A stretch of DNA of 51,901 nt from a virus. Of the stretch, positions 43,901 to 51,068 are shown one piece after another. The translations under genes were made by a program, and so were the position numbers. The DNA lies in IMG/VR virus record IMGVR_UViG_3300025127_000058, positions 1 through 51,901 of that record; one strand, given 5' to 3'. The stretch's first letter is position 1. Every line of letters starts with the position of its first letter. The notes beneath the pieces are model-generated. The model saw only the letters and a program-made list of their open reading frames with translations, searched no databases and was not told the origin of the DNA.

Positions 43901-44395
43901 TTAATTCAACGCTAATGGCGCTTCAGTATAAGTTCTATCTTTTGCTTCAAATTTTTCACACATCCAAAATAATCCATCGCTTTTCCATTGACCATGCCAT
44001 CTTGGAGCACCTTCATGAGCTTTACAATCAGCTTTAGCAAATTCCCATATTCTAGTAGAGTTATCACTTATTGTTTCTAATGAATCAACATAGTATAAAT
44101 CAAATGGACCTAATTTTGCAGCTTGTTTCATTAAATCTGGTAAATCATTATCAACAGCACCTGTTATACAAATATCAATATCTGTTGTTTTCCAACCTTG
44201 TAGTAAACCTCCTACTAAATATAGCTTATAATGTTTCCAGTCTAGCTCTAATAATTCTTTTAAACAGTTTTTATATATTTCATCATCTGTGCTTTCCATC
44301 CAAGGCACTAATGTATATCCACCATCAACATATCTTATTTCACCATCTGTTTTAAGATTTAACGCTGCTTTATCTAAATTTTCAAAATATCCCAT
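43901..44395 (-). CDS. Small nucleotidyltransferase-fold (pol-beta-like) protein
   Basis: 164 residues. LVGGLLQGWKTTDIDICITG contains the fold's signature: the double glycine G62-G63 followed nine residues later by D72-x-D74, the two metal-binding acids. GPFDLYYVDS supplies a possible third acid (D99). Helices before the GG and the WxxD-type end agree with a minimal nucleotidyltransferase. What it transfers to (tRNA, protein, antibiotic-like molecule) cannot be told; minimal members often modify RNA ends or partner toxins. Sits between fibre genes and unknown genes. Confidence 0.72.
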   Translation of the reverse strand: MGYFENLDKAALNLKTDGEIRYVDGGYTLVPWMESTDDEIYKNCLKELLELDWKHYKLYLVGGLLQGWKTTDIDICITGAVDNDLPDLMKQAAKLGPFDLYYVDSLETISDNSTRIWEFAKADCKAHEGAPRWHGQWKSDGLFWMCEKFEAKDRTYTEAPLALN

Positions 44396-44396
44396 G

Positions 44397-45320
44397 TTAT
44401 ATATCGTAATCTGTTAATTCTATTGCTACACCAAAAGAAACACCTGCAAATGTTTTACTTGATGCACTTTTTTGATAAGCAAATGATAATTCATCTCCAG
44501 CTGAAAATGTATTACTTGTTGTTGGTGTCCATGTTACAGCGCTGTTTGACAAACTTAATTCTGCACTACTTGTTTGTTGAGAACCATTTACGTATAAAAA
44601 TAATTGTGTTGTAAAACCACTACTTAAAGTTCCACTTACATTTTTCATAACTACTTTTACTACTTTTCCAGCATATGGCATGGTTAAATTGTGATAATAA
44701 GTTCTAGATGAAACTGTACTTTCAGTTAAACTATTAAAAGGTACAACAAATATACTAGATGAAGTTCCATCGAAAAAATTACTATTAAACAAGCAAGGTA
44801 TATCTCTATCTAATACATCACCTGTTACTTCAATACCAGTAGATTTTGTTTCTAATTTTTCTGATCCATTATAATATAACTGAACCGAATTACCTTCATT
44901 ACAATTAATTAAATTTGCACCGTCTTGACCTTCAATTAATAAATCATTACTAAATTTAAGAATTAAATCTCCTGTACCTGTATCTTCTATTATACTATTG
45001 CTTCCGTTATGATATATTTCTAAATCATCACTACTACCAAACTTTGCTTTTACGTTATCACTAAATTCAGCGTTAACACTAAATAAACATCTTACCTCAC
45101 TACCATCTAGTCTAAAATATGTAGCAAGTCCTCCACCACCAGTATCGCTTTTAAATATAATATCTTTATCATTAGCATTGTTACTTATAATAAAGTCACC
45201 TGTTTTATTTTCTATTGTGCTATCAGTTCCATCATGATAAATTTCTAAATCATTAGCATCACCTAATCTTATTTTAGCATTATCTGGAAAATCTCCGTCA
45301 TTTAGAAATTTTATCGCCAT
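44397..45320 (-). CDS. Fibre/adaptor structural protein with LEIYHDG repeats
   Basis: 307 residues. MAIKFLNDGDFPDNAKIRLG opens with the same MAI-K/N-FLND start as the larger fibre gene upstream. Two repeats follow, RLGDANDLEIYHDGTDSTIE and KFGSSDDLEIYHNGSNSIIE, a motif common in marine phage tail-fibre or spike proteins, then a C-terminal jelly-roll-like domain (NLTMPYAGKVVKVVMKNVSG...). Likely a trimeric host-facing fibre. Confidence 0.82.
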   Translation of the reverse strand: MAIKFLNDGDFPDNAKIRLGDANDLEIYHDGTDSTIENKTGDFIISNNANDKDIIFKSDTGGGGLATYFRLDGSEVRCLFSVNAEFSDNVKAKFGSSDDLEIYHNGSNSIIEDTGTGDLILKFSNDLLIEGQDGANLINCNEGNSVQLYYNGSEKLETKSTGIEVTGDVLDRDIPCLFNSNFFDGTSSSIFVVPFNSLTESTVSSRTYYHNLTMPYAGKVVKVVMKNVSGTLSSGFTTQLFLYVNGSQQTSSAELSLSNSAVTWTPTTSNTFSAGDELSFAYQKSASSKTFAGVSFGVAIELTDYDI

Positions 45321-45339
45321 TTAATTTAATTTTTATTTA

Positions 45340-47994
45340 TTAATTACTTCCTGCATGCACTATAGAAATATCGTAATCGTCGTTTGCAACAGTTCCTTTA
45401 AATTTAACTTCTATAGTTGTAGCTGCAGCTCTTGCAACTTCAGGATAAACAGTAGCATAAGTTGTACCGTCCATAACTTCAACAATACACTGTCTAGAGT
45501 TTGTTGCAGCTCCAAACAAGTCAGCTGTTGTAAGTGTAAAAGTTGTTACACCACCGGCTATTCCTCTTGTAATACCTGTTGTAGAATCTGTTAATGGTCC
45601 TGAGAAACCACCAGTTGAACCGCTTGTAGCAGAAACTGTAGCAGTACCACTTGAATAACTAACATCAATACCAGTTCCACCAGCTACAATTACAATACCT
45701 TTATTAGAAGCAGTTGAATCTTCACCAGAAATTGTAACAGAACCTGTAGAACCACTTACATCAATACCTGCGCCAGCTGCTACACTTGTAACACCAGCGT
45801 TTGTAAGAGTAATAGTTTCGTTACTATTTTGATTTAATGTAAATGAACCACCGCCAGACATACCTGTACCAGCGCTTATTGTAATAGTATTGTTATTTAC
45901 TGTAGGTATAGAACCTGTTGCTATATTAAGATCAGATATAATTTCTGACCATGCTTTTCTTTTACCTTGATCTGCACCAGTTTCAGATACATCTAACACA
46001 AATGCTTCATCAGAACTTAAAATAGTTTCTGTCATGTCTGTTAGCTCACTAGCATCAACTGCTAATGTTATAGTACCAGAACTTGTTATAGGATTAGTAC
46101 CTGATGAATCTATTAAATAACCATCTGAAATACCTACAGAGGTTACTGTACCTTGGAACTGATCAGTCGATGCAATTGTAATTGTATCACCAGATCTTGT
46201 AGTTGTTACATTTGTTCCACCAGCTATTGTTAATGTATCGTTATTAGTATTAGCTGTTGCTGTACCACCTGAATCTGCTGTAAAGTTTTTGAATATGTCT
46301 TGTGAAGAACCTAAATCAGAGTTTGTAACAGTTGCAGTACCATTTGAGTAAGATACTGAAATACCAGTTCCAGCATTTACGTTACCAAGACCAATTGCAC
46401 TTGCTGTTGCAACATCTGTATCAGATTGTACAACAATAAAGTCTGACTCAGTAGAAGTTCCTGCTGCAGCAGCTTCCTTACATATTACTGAATCACCAGG
46501 TGTTAACGGTGTATTAGCATTACCAAAGAAATTACCAGCTACAGTTACTACATACATATCACCGACAGCTACTGCAACTCTTGAACCACCAGATGTAAGA
46601 TTACCACCTCCTGATATTGCACCAGTGTTAGCATTGAAACCATCTTTAAATTCTAATAAACCAACAACTGCACTTTGTACAAATGCTGTTGTAGCTATTT
46701 TAGTTGTGCTATCTCCTGAGTTTGGAGTTGCTACGTAACCAAAACCAGAACTGTCTCTTGCTACAAGTTTACTTGCTGTTGCTGCTGTATCAGTTGCATC
46801 AGCATTTAATGTTACAGAACCTGATGTTCCACCACCAGTTAGATAATCTCCAGCAACAACTGCTGTAATATCTCCTTGTGGTGCCAACGCTATTAAACTA
46901 GATACTGCTATTTCTTTAACAGTTGTGTCTGTAGCATCTTCATATAATATTTTATCTGCGGCAACAATTGTACTACCATCTGCCGCTGCATCAATGATGT
47001 TTCCTGTTCCAGCATAATCAACAGCTACATCGTTAGCATTTACTACAATACCATCTCCTGCTCCAACATTTAAAGTAACAGAACCAGAAGTACCACCGCC
47101 TGTTAAACCACTACCAGCTGTAACACCTGTAATATCACCTTGTGGCGCTAGAGCTACAATATCAGAAATTGTTGCTCTTTTAATAGTATCATCTCCATCA
47201 TCATTAAACCATAATTGATCAGCCGCAGCTGGAGAAGCTGCACTTGCAGTTAATATAGCATTGTCTGTACCGGTATAATCTATTGTTACATTAGGTACTG
47301 GACCTGTTCCACTACTAACTGAGATACCATCACTACCTGTTACACCAGTAATATCTCCTTGAGGAGCTAAAGCTAATATATTTGTAATAGTAGCTTTTTT
47401 AATTGTGTTATCATCAGAATCAGAGAACCACATTGTATCTGCACCTGCTGGAGTAGCAGCACTTGCTGATAAAATTGCATTATCAGTACCAGCGTAGTCA
47501 ATACCAACGCTACCTGAAGCTACAGATATACCTGTTCCTTCACCAACAGTAAATGTAATTGTTTCATCAGAGTTTTGATTTAAATCAAAAGCACCACCAC
47601 CAGTTAGTCCATTACCAGCTGATAAAGTTATAGTATTGTCATTAACAGTAGGAATAGTTGGAAAAGTTGCTAAACTTAAATCACCACGTATATATTGTGA
47701 TGTAGTTCCTGCACCAGCTATATTAATATTACCACTGCTTGTTATTGGTGAATTTGTAATTGTTAAAGCATTACCTGTTTCAGTAATACCAATACTTGTA
47801 ACAGTACCACCACCTGTTGCTAAAGCTTCCCATGAGCCGCCTTCACCGTATTTTACTACATTATTTGTTGTATCATAATAAAGCTGACCGTCAACTGGTG
47901 TTCCAGCTGCAGTGTCATTTATTTGATTCTCTAATACTGGTTGAATTATCTCATTCTTATTAAAGGAAACGTCATTTAAAAAATTTATTGCCAT
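45340..47994 (-). CDS. Long tail-fibre protein with glycine/serine-rich beta repeats
   Basis: 884 residues starting MAINFLNDVSFNKNEIIQ. The body is built from repeats of GDITGVTGSDGISVSSGTGP type and YAGTDNAILSASAATPAGAD type, typical for beta-helical fibres of marine phages, with LYYDTTNNVVKYGEG near the N-terminus. The C-terminal domain (TTADLFGAATNSRQCIVEVM...) is globular. No enzymatic motif is apparent, so it probably binds rather than cuts a surface glycan. The shared N-terminus with 44397-45320 suggests a common docking peptide. Confidence 0.85.
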   Translation of the reverse strand: MAINFLNDVSFNKNEIIQPVLENQINDTAAGTPVDGQLYYDTTNNVVKYGEGGSWEALATGGGTVTSIGITETGNALTITNSPITSSGNINIAGAGTTSQYIRGDLSLATFPTIPTVNDNTITLSAGNGLTGGGAFDLNQNSDETITFTVGEGTGISVASGSVGIDYAGTDNAILSASAATPAGADTMWFSDSDDNTIKKATITNILALAPQGDITGVTGSDGISVSSGTGPVPNVTIDYTGTDNAILTASAASPAAADQLWFNDDGDDTIKRATISDIVALAPQGDITGVTAGSGLTGGGTSGSVTLNVGAGDGIVVNANDVAVDYAGTGNIIDAAADGSTIVAADKILYEDATDTTVKEIAVSSLIALAPQGDITAVVAGDYLTGGGTSGSVTLNADATDTAATASKLVARDSSGFGYVATPNSGDSTTKIATTAFVQSAVVGLLEFKDGFNANTGAISGGGNLTSGGSRVAVAVGDMYVVTVAGNFFGNANTPLTPGDSVICKEAAAAGTSTESDFIVVQSDTDVATASAIGLGNVNAGTGISVSYSNGTATVTNSDLGSSQDIFKNFTADSGGTATANTNNDTLTIAGGTNVTTTRSGDTITIASTDQFQGTVTSVGISDGYLIDSSGTNPITSSGTITLAVDASELTDMTETILSSDEAFVLDVSETGADQGKRKAWSEIISDLNIATGSIPTVNNNTITISAGTGMSGGGSFTLNQNSNETITLTNAGVTSVAAGAGIDVSGSTGSVTISGEDSTASNKGIVIVAGGTGIDVSYSSGTATVSATSGSTGGFSGPLTDSTTGITRGIAGGVTTFTLTTADLFGAATNSRQCIVEVMDGTTYATVYPEVARAAATTIEVKFKGTVANDDYDISIVHAGSN

Positions 47995-48001
47995 TTTGTT
48001 T

Positions 48002-48583
48002 TTAATTTAGATAAGCTTTACCAGCAAATGTGGCTGTAAAGGTTATTCTTAGTTGTGTTGTTGATAAATATTCGACTTCACCGAAATGTTCGATGTCATT
48101 ATTGTTAACTACTGTAACAGCAGGGTAAGGTCCCCACTGTCCATTGTGTGTTATACTCCATACTAACGCTGAGGTATTAGGAAAAACGCCAGTTCCGGCG
48201 CCTGTTTGATCAATCCAAGCTGTTCCTGTGCCTGTAGAGCTTAAAATTTGCCCATTTGTACCAGTATTTCCTGCAGTATCTTTAATAGGACCTGTAGCTT
48301 GCAGTGTTCCTGCTATAGTTATCTGTGATCCGCCTGGATATGCGTCTTGCGTTATTATAGTATCTCTTAATTGTGTAGTAACTTTACCAGTTAATGGATC
48401 AGTTACATCAAAAAATAAAGGAACTTTTAAATTTGTTCCTCCAAACGTGGTAATAATAAAGCTTGCTAGGTCACTTACCTTAAAATTCTTAGTAGGATTT
48501 CTAAGTGTTGCGTTTTTCTCAGTACCTAACAATATATCGTCGGCCTCTGGGAACACAGTAGGGTAAGTATATATTATTGCCAT
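48002..48583 (-). CDS. Fibre-associated structural protein, paralogue A (MAIIYTYP)
   Basis: 193 residues. It begins MAIIYTYPTVFPEADDILLG, and shares the first eight residues and the D-x-I-L-G-T pattern with the next gene. LASFIITTFG and an LSSTGTGTAWIDQTGAG stretch resemble phage fibre repeats; the C-terminus is a small beta domain ending TFAGKAYLN. Probably one of several proteins using a common attachment peptide at the fibre base. Confidence 0.75.
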   Translation of the reverse strand: MAIIYTYPTVFPEADDILLGTEKNATLRNPTKNFKVSDLASFIITTFGGTNLKVPLFFDVTDPLTGKVTTQLRDTIITQDAYPGGSQITIAGTLQATGPIKDTAGNTGTNGQILSSTGTGTAWIDQTGAGTGVFPNTSALVWSITHNGQWGPYPAVTVVNNNDIEHFGEVEYLSTTQLRITFTATFAGKAYLN

Positions 48584-48594
48584 GTGTTAATTTC

Positions 48595-49122
48595 TTAGAA
48601 ACTAGATGTTGTCGATGTGTCTAGTATTTGGTATCTTATTTTTATCTGCATTGAACTATTACCACCGCCTCCAACTGCTCCAGATGTAGTTAATTTCAAT
48701 GCTGTATTCGCAGCAATAACTCCTTCTACCATAGCACAATTATAAACAGCATCAGCATTTGACTGACCAAATGTATTAGGTAGTCTAGTTTGATTAACAC
48801 CGTTTACTGATATGTTTAATGTTGCTGCAAATGTATATACAGGAGCTGTATAATCTAAGAAAGCTGAAGCAGCTAAAACTTTTATGTATTTATTAGCGCC
48901 TGGTGCTTCTATTAAAGTAACATCTGTTGTTTGTAACGCTGTCAACTGTGCTTTTGTTACAGTAATTGTGTCTTCTAAATAGTTGTTCGTGGCAAAATTA
49001 GCAACCGCAGACACACCGAACTGTACTGTTTTGTTTTCTTCTGTCACATTATCGAACTGTGTACCGAGTATTTTATCTCCTCCTGCTGGAGCTGCGTCTG
49101 GATATGTGTAAATTATTGCCAT
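48595..49122 (-). CDS. Fibre-associated structural protein, paralogue B (MAIIYTYP)
   Basis: 175 residues, first gene of the late block. The N-terminus MAIIYTYPDAAPAGGDKILG and FGVSAVANFATNNYL match paralogue A in design while the rest differs: a beta sandwich with IKVLAASAFLDYTAPVYTF and LKLTTSGAVGGGGNSSMQIK. Transcription must start in 49123-49250 on the minus strand. Confidence 0.75.
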   Translation of the reverse strand: MAIIYTYPDAAPAGGDKILGTQFDNVTEENKTVQFGVSAVANFATNNYLEDTITVTKAQLTALQTTDVTLIEAPGANKYIKVLAASAFLDYTAPVYTFAATLNISVNGVNQTRLPNTFGQSNADAVYNCAMVEGVIAANTALKLTTSGAVGGGGNSSMQIKIRYQILDTSTTSSF

Positions 49123-49226
49123 TTATGGTCGTTTTTTTGTGATTGTTGTACAAGTTTAATACTTACACATATTTTTCTAAATTTACATAATCCTATATCT
49201 ATTATATAATATATTATATATATCTA

Positions 49227-49249
49227 GATATTATACGTAGTATAATATC
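49227..49249. promoter_or_regulatory. Perfect 10-bp inverted repeat, operator candidate
   Basis: Arms GATATTATAC and GTATAATATC are exact reverse complements around a GTA spacer. It lies about 105 bases from the late block's first start codon and has no T-run on either side, so it looks like a dimer-binding operator more than a terminator. Confidence 0.6.
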
Positions 49250-49253
49250 ATAA

Positions 49254-49302
49254 GGGGGAAATTTTTAGGTACATCGCATAGAGCGCATGGTGGTGTCCCC
49301 CC
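49254..49302. other. GC-rich hairpin/G-tract element in an AT-rich control region
   Basis: GGGGGA (49254-49259) can pair with TCCCCC (49296-49301) around a 36-base loop that contains CGC-ATAGA-GCG. The C-run is followed by TCCCC, so the minus strand carries GGGGAGGGGGG. It is the only G/C-rich spot in the region. It could be a primer, origin or packaging-type site. Confidence 0.45.
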
Positions 49303-49397
49303 TCCCCAAAAAGTGTGCCAAACTATACAAAAATTCAACTTTTTTTACAATTTTTTACATTTTTATGTTTTTATTTCACTATGTTTTACATTTTTCT

Positions 49398-49434
49398 ATA
49401 CATAATGCGAACTAATTATGATAATAATAATGTA
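49398..49434 (+). promoter_or_regulatory. Early promoter-like element, copy A
   Basis: 37 bases, begins ATACATAATGCGA and ends TGATAATAATAATGTA. It matches copy B at 30 of 37 positions and copies C and D in the two conserved blocks. It lies about 200 bases upstream of the first early gene, just left of the TGACA half-site array. Confidence 0.65.
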
Positions 49435-49471
49435 AATAAGTTACAATGAAAATATTACTAATAAATATTTA

Positions 49472-49517
49472 TGACAATGTGTCACAATATGACACTCATT
49501 GCAATGACACAATGACA
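49472..49517. promoter_or_regulatory. Array of five TGACA/TGTCA half-sites, operator candidate
   Basis: Half-sites at 49472, 49480 (inverted), 49490, 49505 and 49513. The first pair forms TGACA-ATG-TGTCA; the next makes GTGTCA-CAATA-TGACAC. They lie between promoter copies A and B, where a bound regulator would affect early transcription. Confidence 0.55.
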
Positions 49518-49555
49518 TTTACAAATAGTAAACAAATATACACTTATTAAAATCA

Positions 49556-49592
49556 ATACACAATACGACTTACAAATGATAATAATAATGTA
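49556..49592 (+). promoter_or_regulatory. Early promoter-like element, copy B
   Basis: ATACACAATACGA, an 8-base spacer, then TGATAATAATAATGTA. It ends 44 bases before the ATG at 49637 and is the likely driver of the first early gene. Confidence 0.7.
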
Positions 49593-49636
49593 ACTAATAA
49601 AAATAAAATAATAATTAATAACTTAAATTCTAAATT

Positions 49637-49870
49637 ATGACAAACACTATTAACTCAAAAAGATTTGTTATTCGCAAATCACTAATCGGAAAAAATACAA
49701 CTATTAATGTTGAATTTAAAAATGGTAAAACTTGCACTTACAATCATGATAAAGTGTATGAAATTATGAAAGATACACTTGACAAATTACCTTGTTTTAT
49801 CAAATATAACTCTTACACTTCATCAACAAATGTACCTGTAAAAGTTAGAACACTAGTTGAAGTTAAATAA
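49637..49870 (+). CDS. Small early protein, unknown function
   Basis: 77 residues, MTNTINSKRFVIRKSLIGKN, basic and beta-like (INVEFKNGKTCTYNHDKVYE) with a VPVKVRTLVEVK end. No family is recognised. First gene of the plus-strand module; no Shine-Dalgarno motif precedes the start, only A/T-rich leader. Short size, position after promoter copies A and B, and basic charge suit an early host-takeover protein, but that is inference. Confidence 0.65.
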   Translation: MTNTINSKRFVIRKSLIGKNTTINVEFKNGKTCTYNHDKVYEIMKDTLDKLPCFIKYNSYTSSTNVPVKVRTLVEVK

Positions 49871-49883
49871 CTAGTGTTTAAAT

Positions 49884-49926
49884 TCTAGTCTTGGAGCAGA
49901 GGTGGGTTTCGACTACTCACACTAGA
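49884..49926 (+). ncRNA. tRNA-like minihelix 1 (acceptor/T-arm mimic)
   Basis: TCTAGT (49884-49889) pairs with ACTAGA (49921-49926). Inside, GTGGGT (49902-49907) pairs with ACTCAC (49915-49920) around the 7-base loop TTCGACT, the tRNA T-loop consensus. The two 3' strands are contiguous, so 6+6 = 12 bp could stack coaxially like the 7+5 of a tRNA. A 12-base linker replaces D and anticodon arms. Lies between two early genes. Confidence 0.5.
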
Positions 49927-49957
49927 GCTAATGTATTAACTTAAATAATAAATAACT

Positions 49958-50176
49958 ATGCAATTTAAAGATTATGATGCGAAGGCTATCGCGGCGAAGC
50001 TCAAACAAGTTGAAGAGTTTGAAGCTAAGTATGGAGAAAATGATATGAGTAAAAGCTGGAGAAAGTGGTGTAACTCCCATGAGTATCGCAGGCGTGAGTG
50101 GCTATGGCGACAAAATCTCGCTAAAGCTAATGAAGAACTAAATAATACTATTTACCATGAAGAGAGATTTATATAG
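49958..50176 (+). CDS. Small early protein, helical, unknown function
   Basis: 72 residues: MQFKDYDAKAIAAKLKQVEE, then WRKWCNSHEYRRREWLWRQN and ANEELNNTIYHEERFI. Mostly helix with many Trp and Arg residues, perhaps a protein- or nucleic-acid-binding helical hairpin. Its leader follows minihelix 1 by 31 bases. The 3' end overlaps the next start by 20 bases. Confidence 0.65.
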   Translation: MQFKDYDAKAIAAKLKQVEEFEAKYGENDMSKSWRKWCNSHEYRRREWLWRQNLAKANEELNNTIYHEERFI

Positions 50177-50297
50177 ATTTGCTAAGGCAAGAAAGAATAA
50201 GCGTAAAGAAATATATAAACTAAGCGCTGAAGAGATTAAAATGATAGAATATCAATACTATTCTAAGTATAATAATTCAATACATAATACGATTTAA
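50157..50297 (+). CDS. 46-residue basic early protein whose end overlaps a promoter
   Basis: ATG at 50157, stop at 50295-50297: MKRDLYRFAKARKNKRKEIY, then LSAEEIKMIEYQYYSKYNNS and IHNTI. Basic helix then Tyr-rich helix. The last six codons are formed by promoter copy C, so coding and promoter sequence share bases. The tight overlap with the gene upstream supports it. Confidence 0.55.
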   Translation: MKRDLYRFAKARKNKRKEIYKLSAEEIKMIEYQYYSKYNNSIHNTI

Positions 50298-50316
50298 GTA
50301 TGATAATATAATAAAA
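50280..50316 (+). promoter_or_regulatory. Early promoter-like element, copy C
   Basis: ATACATAATACGA, spacer, TGATAATATAATAAAA. It ends 7 bases before the ATG at 50324 and its left block lies inside the stop end of the preceding small gene. Confidence 0.7.
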
Positions 50317-50323
50317 TCAAAAT

Positions 50324-50536
50324 ATGAATACAATTAAGTTTACATCTAAAACAACTTGCCGCTTAAATGGCATTGAGTACAAAGGTTATACTGTTGGTAA
50401 TCTACCTAACTCATTTGGCTTCAAAGAAATATATCTTGGCCAAGACGAAGAAGGTAATCACCAATTTAAAACTGGTAAATCACACTGGTTTAAGTATAAA
50501 GGTTTAACATTTATAGAAGCTCCACTAAAATGGTAA
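50324..50536 (+). CDS. Small early protein, beta-rich, unknown function
   Basis: 70 residues: MNTIKFTSKTTCRLNGIEYK, GYTVGNLPNSFGFKEIYLGQ, DEEGNHQFKTGKSHWFKYKG and a short end. Aromatic and glycine-rich, likely a small barrel-type fold. Directly behind promoter copy C. Overlaps the next start by 7 bases. Confidence 0.65.
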   Translation: MNTIKFTSKTTCRLNGIEYKGYTVGNLPNSFGFKEIYLGQDEEGNHQFKTGKSHWFKYKGLTFIEAPLKW

Positions 50537-50721
50537 TTAATAATATGAAAGAATTATGCGAGTACGTTGCCAACAAGCGCAAAGCTCGCAAAGCTCAGCA
50601 CATAGAAATAATTAAAATCTATGGCGAGTGTAAAGGTATGGGAAACAAGAGATATAAATTGCCGCAGAAATCTTCTTTTCCAAAACAATATAAAGCGGCG
50701 TACAATAAAATATGGAGATAG
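50530..50721 (+). CDS. Small basic early protein, unknown function
   Basis: 63 residues: MVINNMKELCEYVANKRKAR, KAQHIEIIKIYGECKGMGNK, RYKLPQKSSFPKQYKAAYNK and IWR. Strongly basic, single domain size, two cysteines. An alternative start exists at the second Met (MKELCEYV). No family is recognised. The end overlaps the next gene by 10 bases. Confidence 0.6.
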   Translation: MVINNMKELCEYVANKRKARKAQHIEIIKIYGECKGMGNKRYKLPQKSSFPKQYKAAYNKIWR

Positions 50722-50813
50722 ATGACATGGTTTATCTCGAAGAGATAGACGAGTACGTAACTGTACAAGAATATAAAGAATATATTAACTATATAACTAA
50801 TAATAAACTATGA
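50712..50813 (+). CDS. 33-residue acidic early microprotein
   Basis: MEIDDMVYLEEIDEYVTVQE then YKEYINYITNNKL. Acidic and tyrosine-rich, in contrast to the basic gene before it. Start lies within the upstream gene's end and its stop overlaps the next ATG as ATGA (50810-50813). The packing is the main support. Acidic mini-proteins in this position can be DNA mimics or inhibitors of host proteins, but nothing specific shows that here. Confidence 0.5.
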   Translation: MEIDDMVYLEEIDEYVTVQEYKEYINYITNNKL

Positions 50814-51019
50814 AATTAAATAGAAAACTACGTGATTCTATTATAGGTTGCATGCTAATTGGTGCTAGTTTTACACTAGGTATACAATGGGGTGAGCAAA
50901 ATATATTAGACAGATGGGAAAATAGGTGGTTTGACTCTGAATGGTATGACCACCAATCAATAGAAGATATACTATATGATAAAGAGTGGGATAATTACTT
51001 GTGGACTAACAATGATTAA
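50810..51019 (+). CDS. Small early membrane-associated protein
   Basis: 69 residues. MKLNRKLRDSIIGCMLIGAS is followed by FTLGIQWGEQN, giving one hydrophobic span (about 10-27) after a basic N-terminus, then a Trp/Asp/Glu-rich soluble tail (WENRWFDSEWYDHQSIED). A small inner-membrane protein, cytoplasmic or periplasmic tail undetermined. Coupled by ATGA to the gene before it. Confidence 0.65.
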   Translation: MKLNRKLRDSIIGCMLIGASFTLGIQWGEQNILDRWENRWFDSEWYDHQSIEDILYDKEWDNYLWTNND

Positions 51020-51022
51020 TCA

Positions 51023-51059
51023 ATACACAATACGATTAACCTTTGATAATAATATAAAA
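51023..51059 (+). promoter_or_regulatory. Early promoter-like element, copy D
   Basis: ATACACAATACGA, spacer, TGATAATAATATAAAA. It ends 9 bases before the ATG at 51069, the same arrangement as copy C. Confidence 0.7.
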
Positions 51060-51068
51060 TAAAAAAAT

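Larger units (their letters stand above)
49123..49636. promoter_or_regulatory. Divergent control region between late and early modules
   Basis: The only gene-free stretch over 300 bases. From left to right it holds a pure AT run, a perfect 10-bp dyad (49227-49249), an isolated GC-rich hairpin (49254-49301), phased T-tracts (49340-49395), early promoter copy A, an array of TGACA half-sites and promoter copy B. No convincing reading frame is seen on either strand. Late minus-strand transcription must start at its left end and early plus-strand transcription at its right end. A replication origin here is possible. Confidence 0.8.

Noticed and set aside
49297-49308. G-quadruplex in the minus strand
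   Set aside because: Only two G-tracts are adjacent; four are required within a short span.
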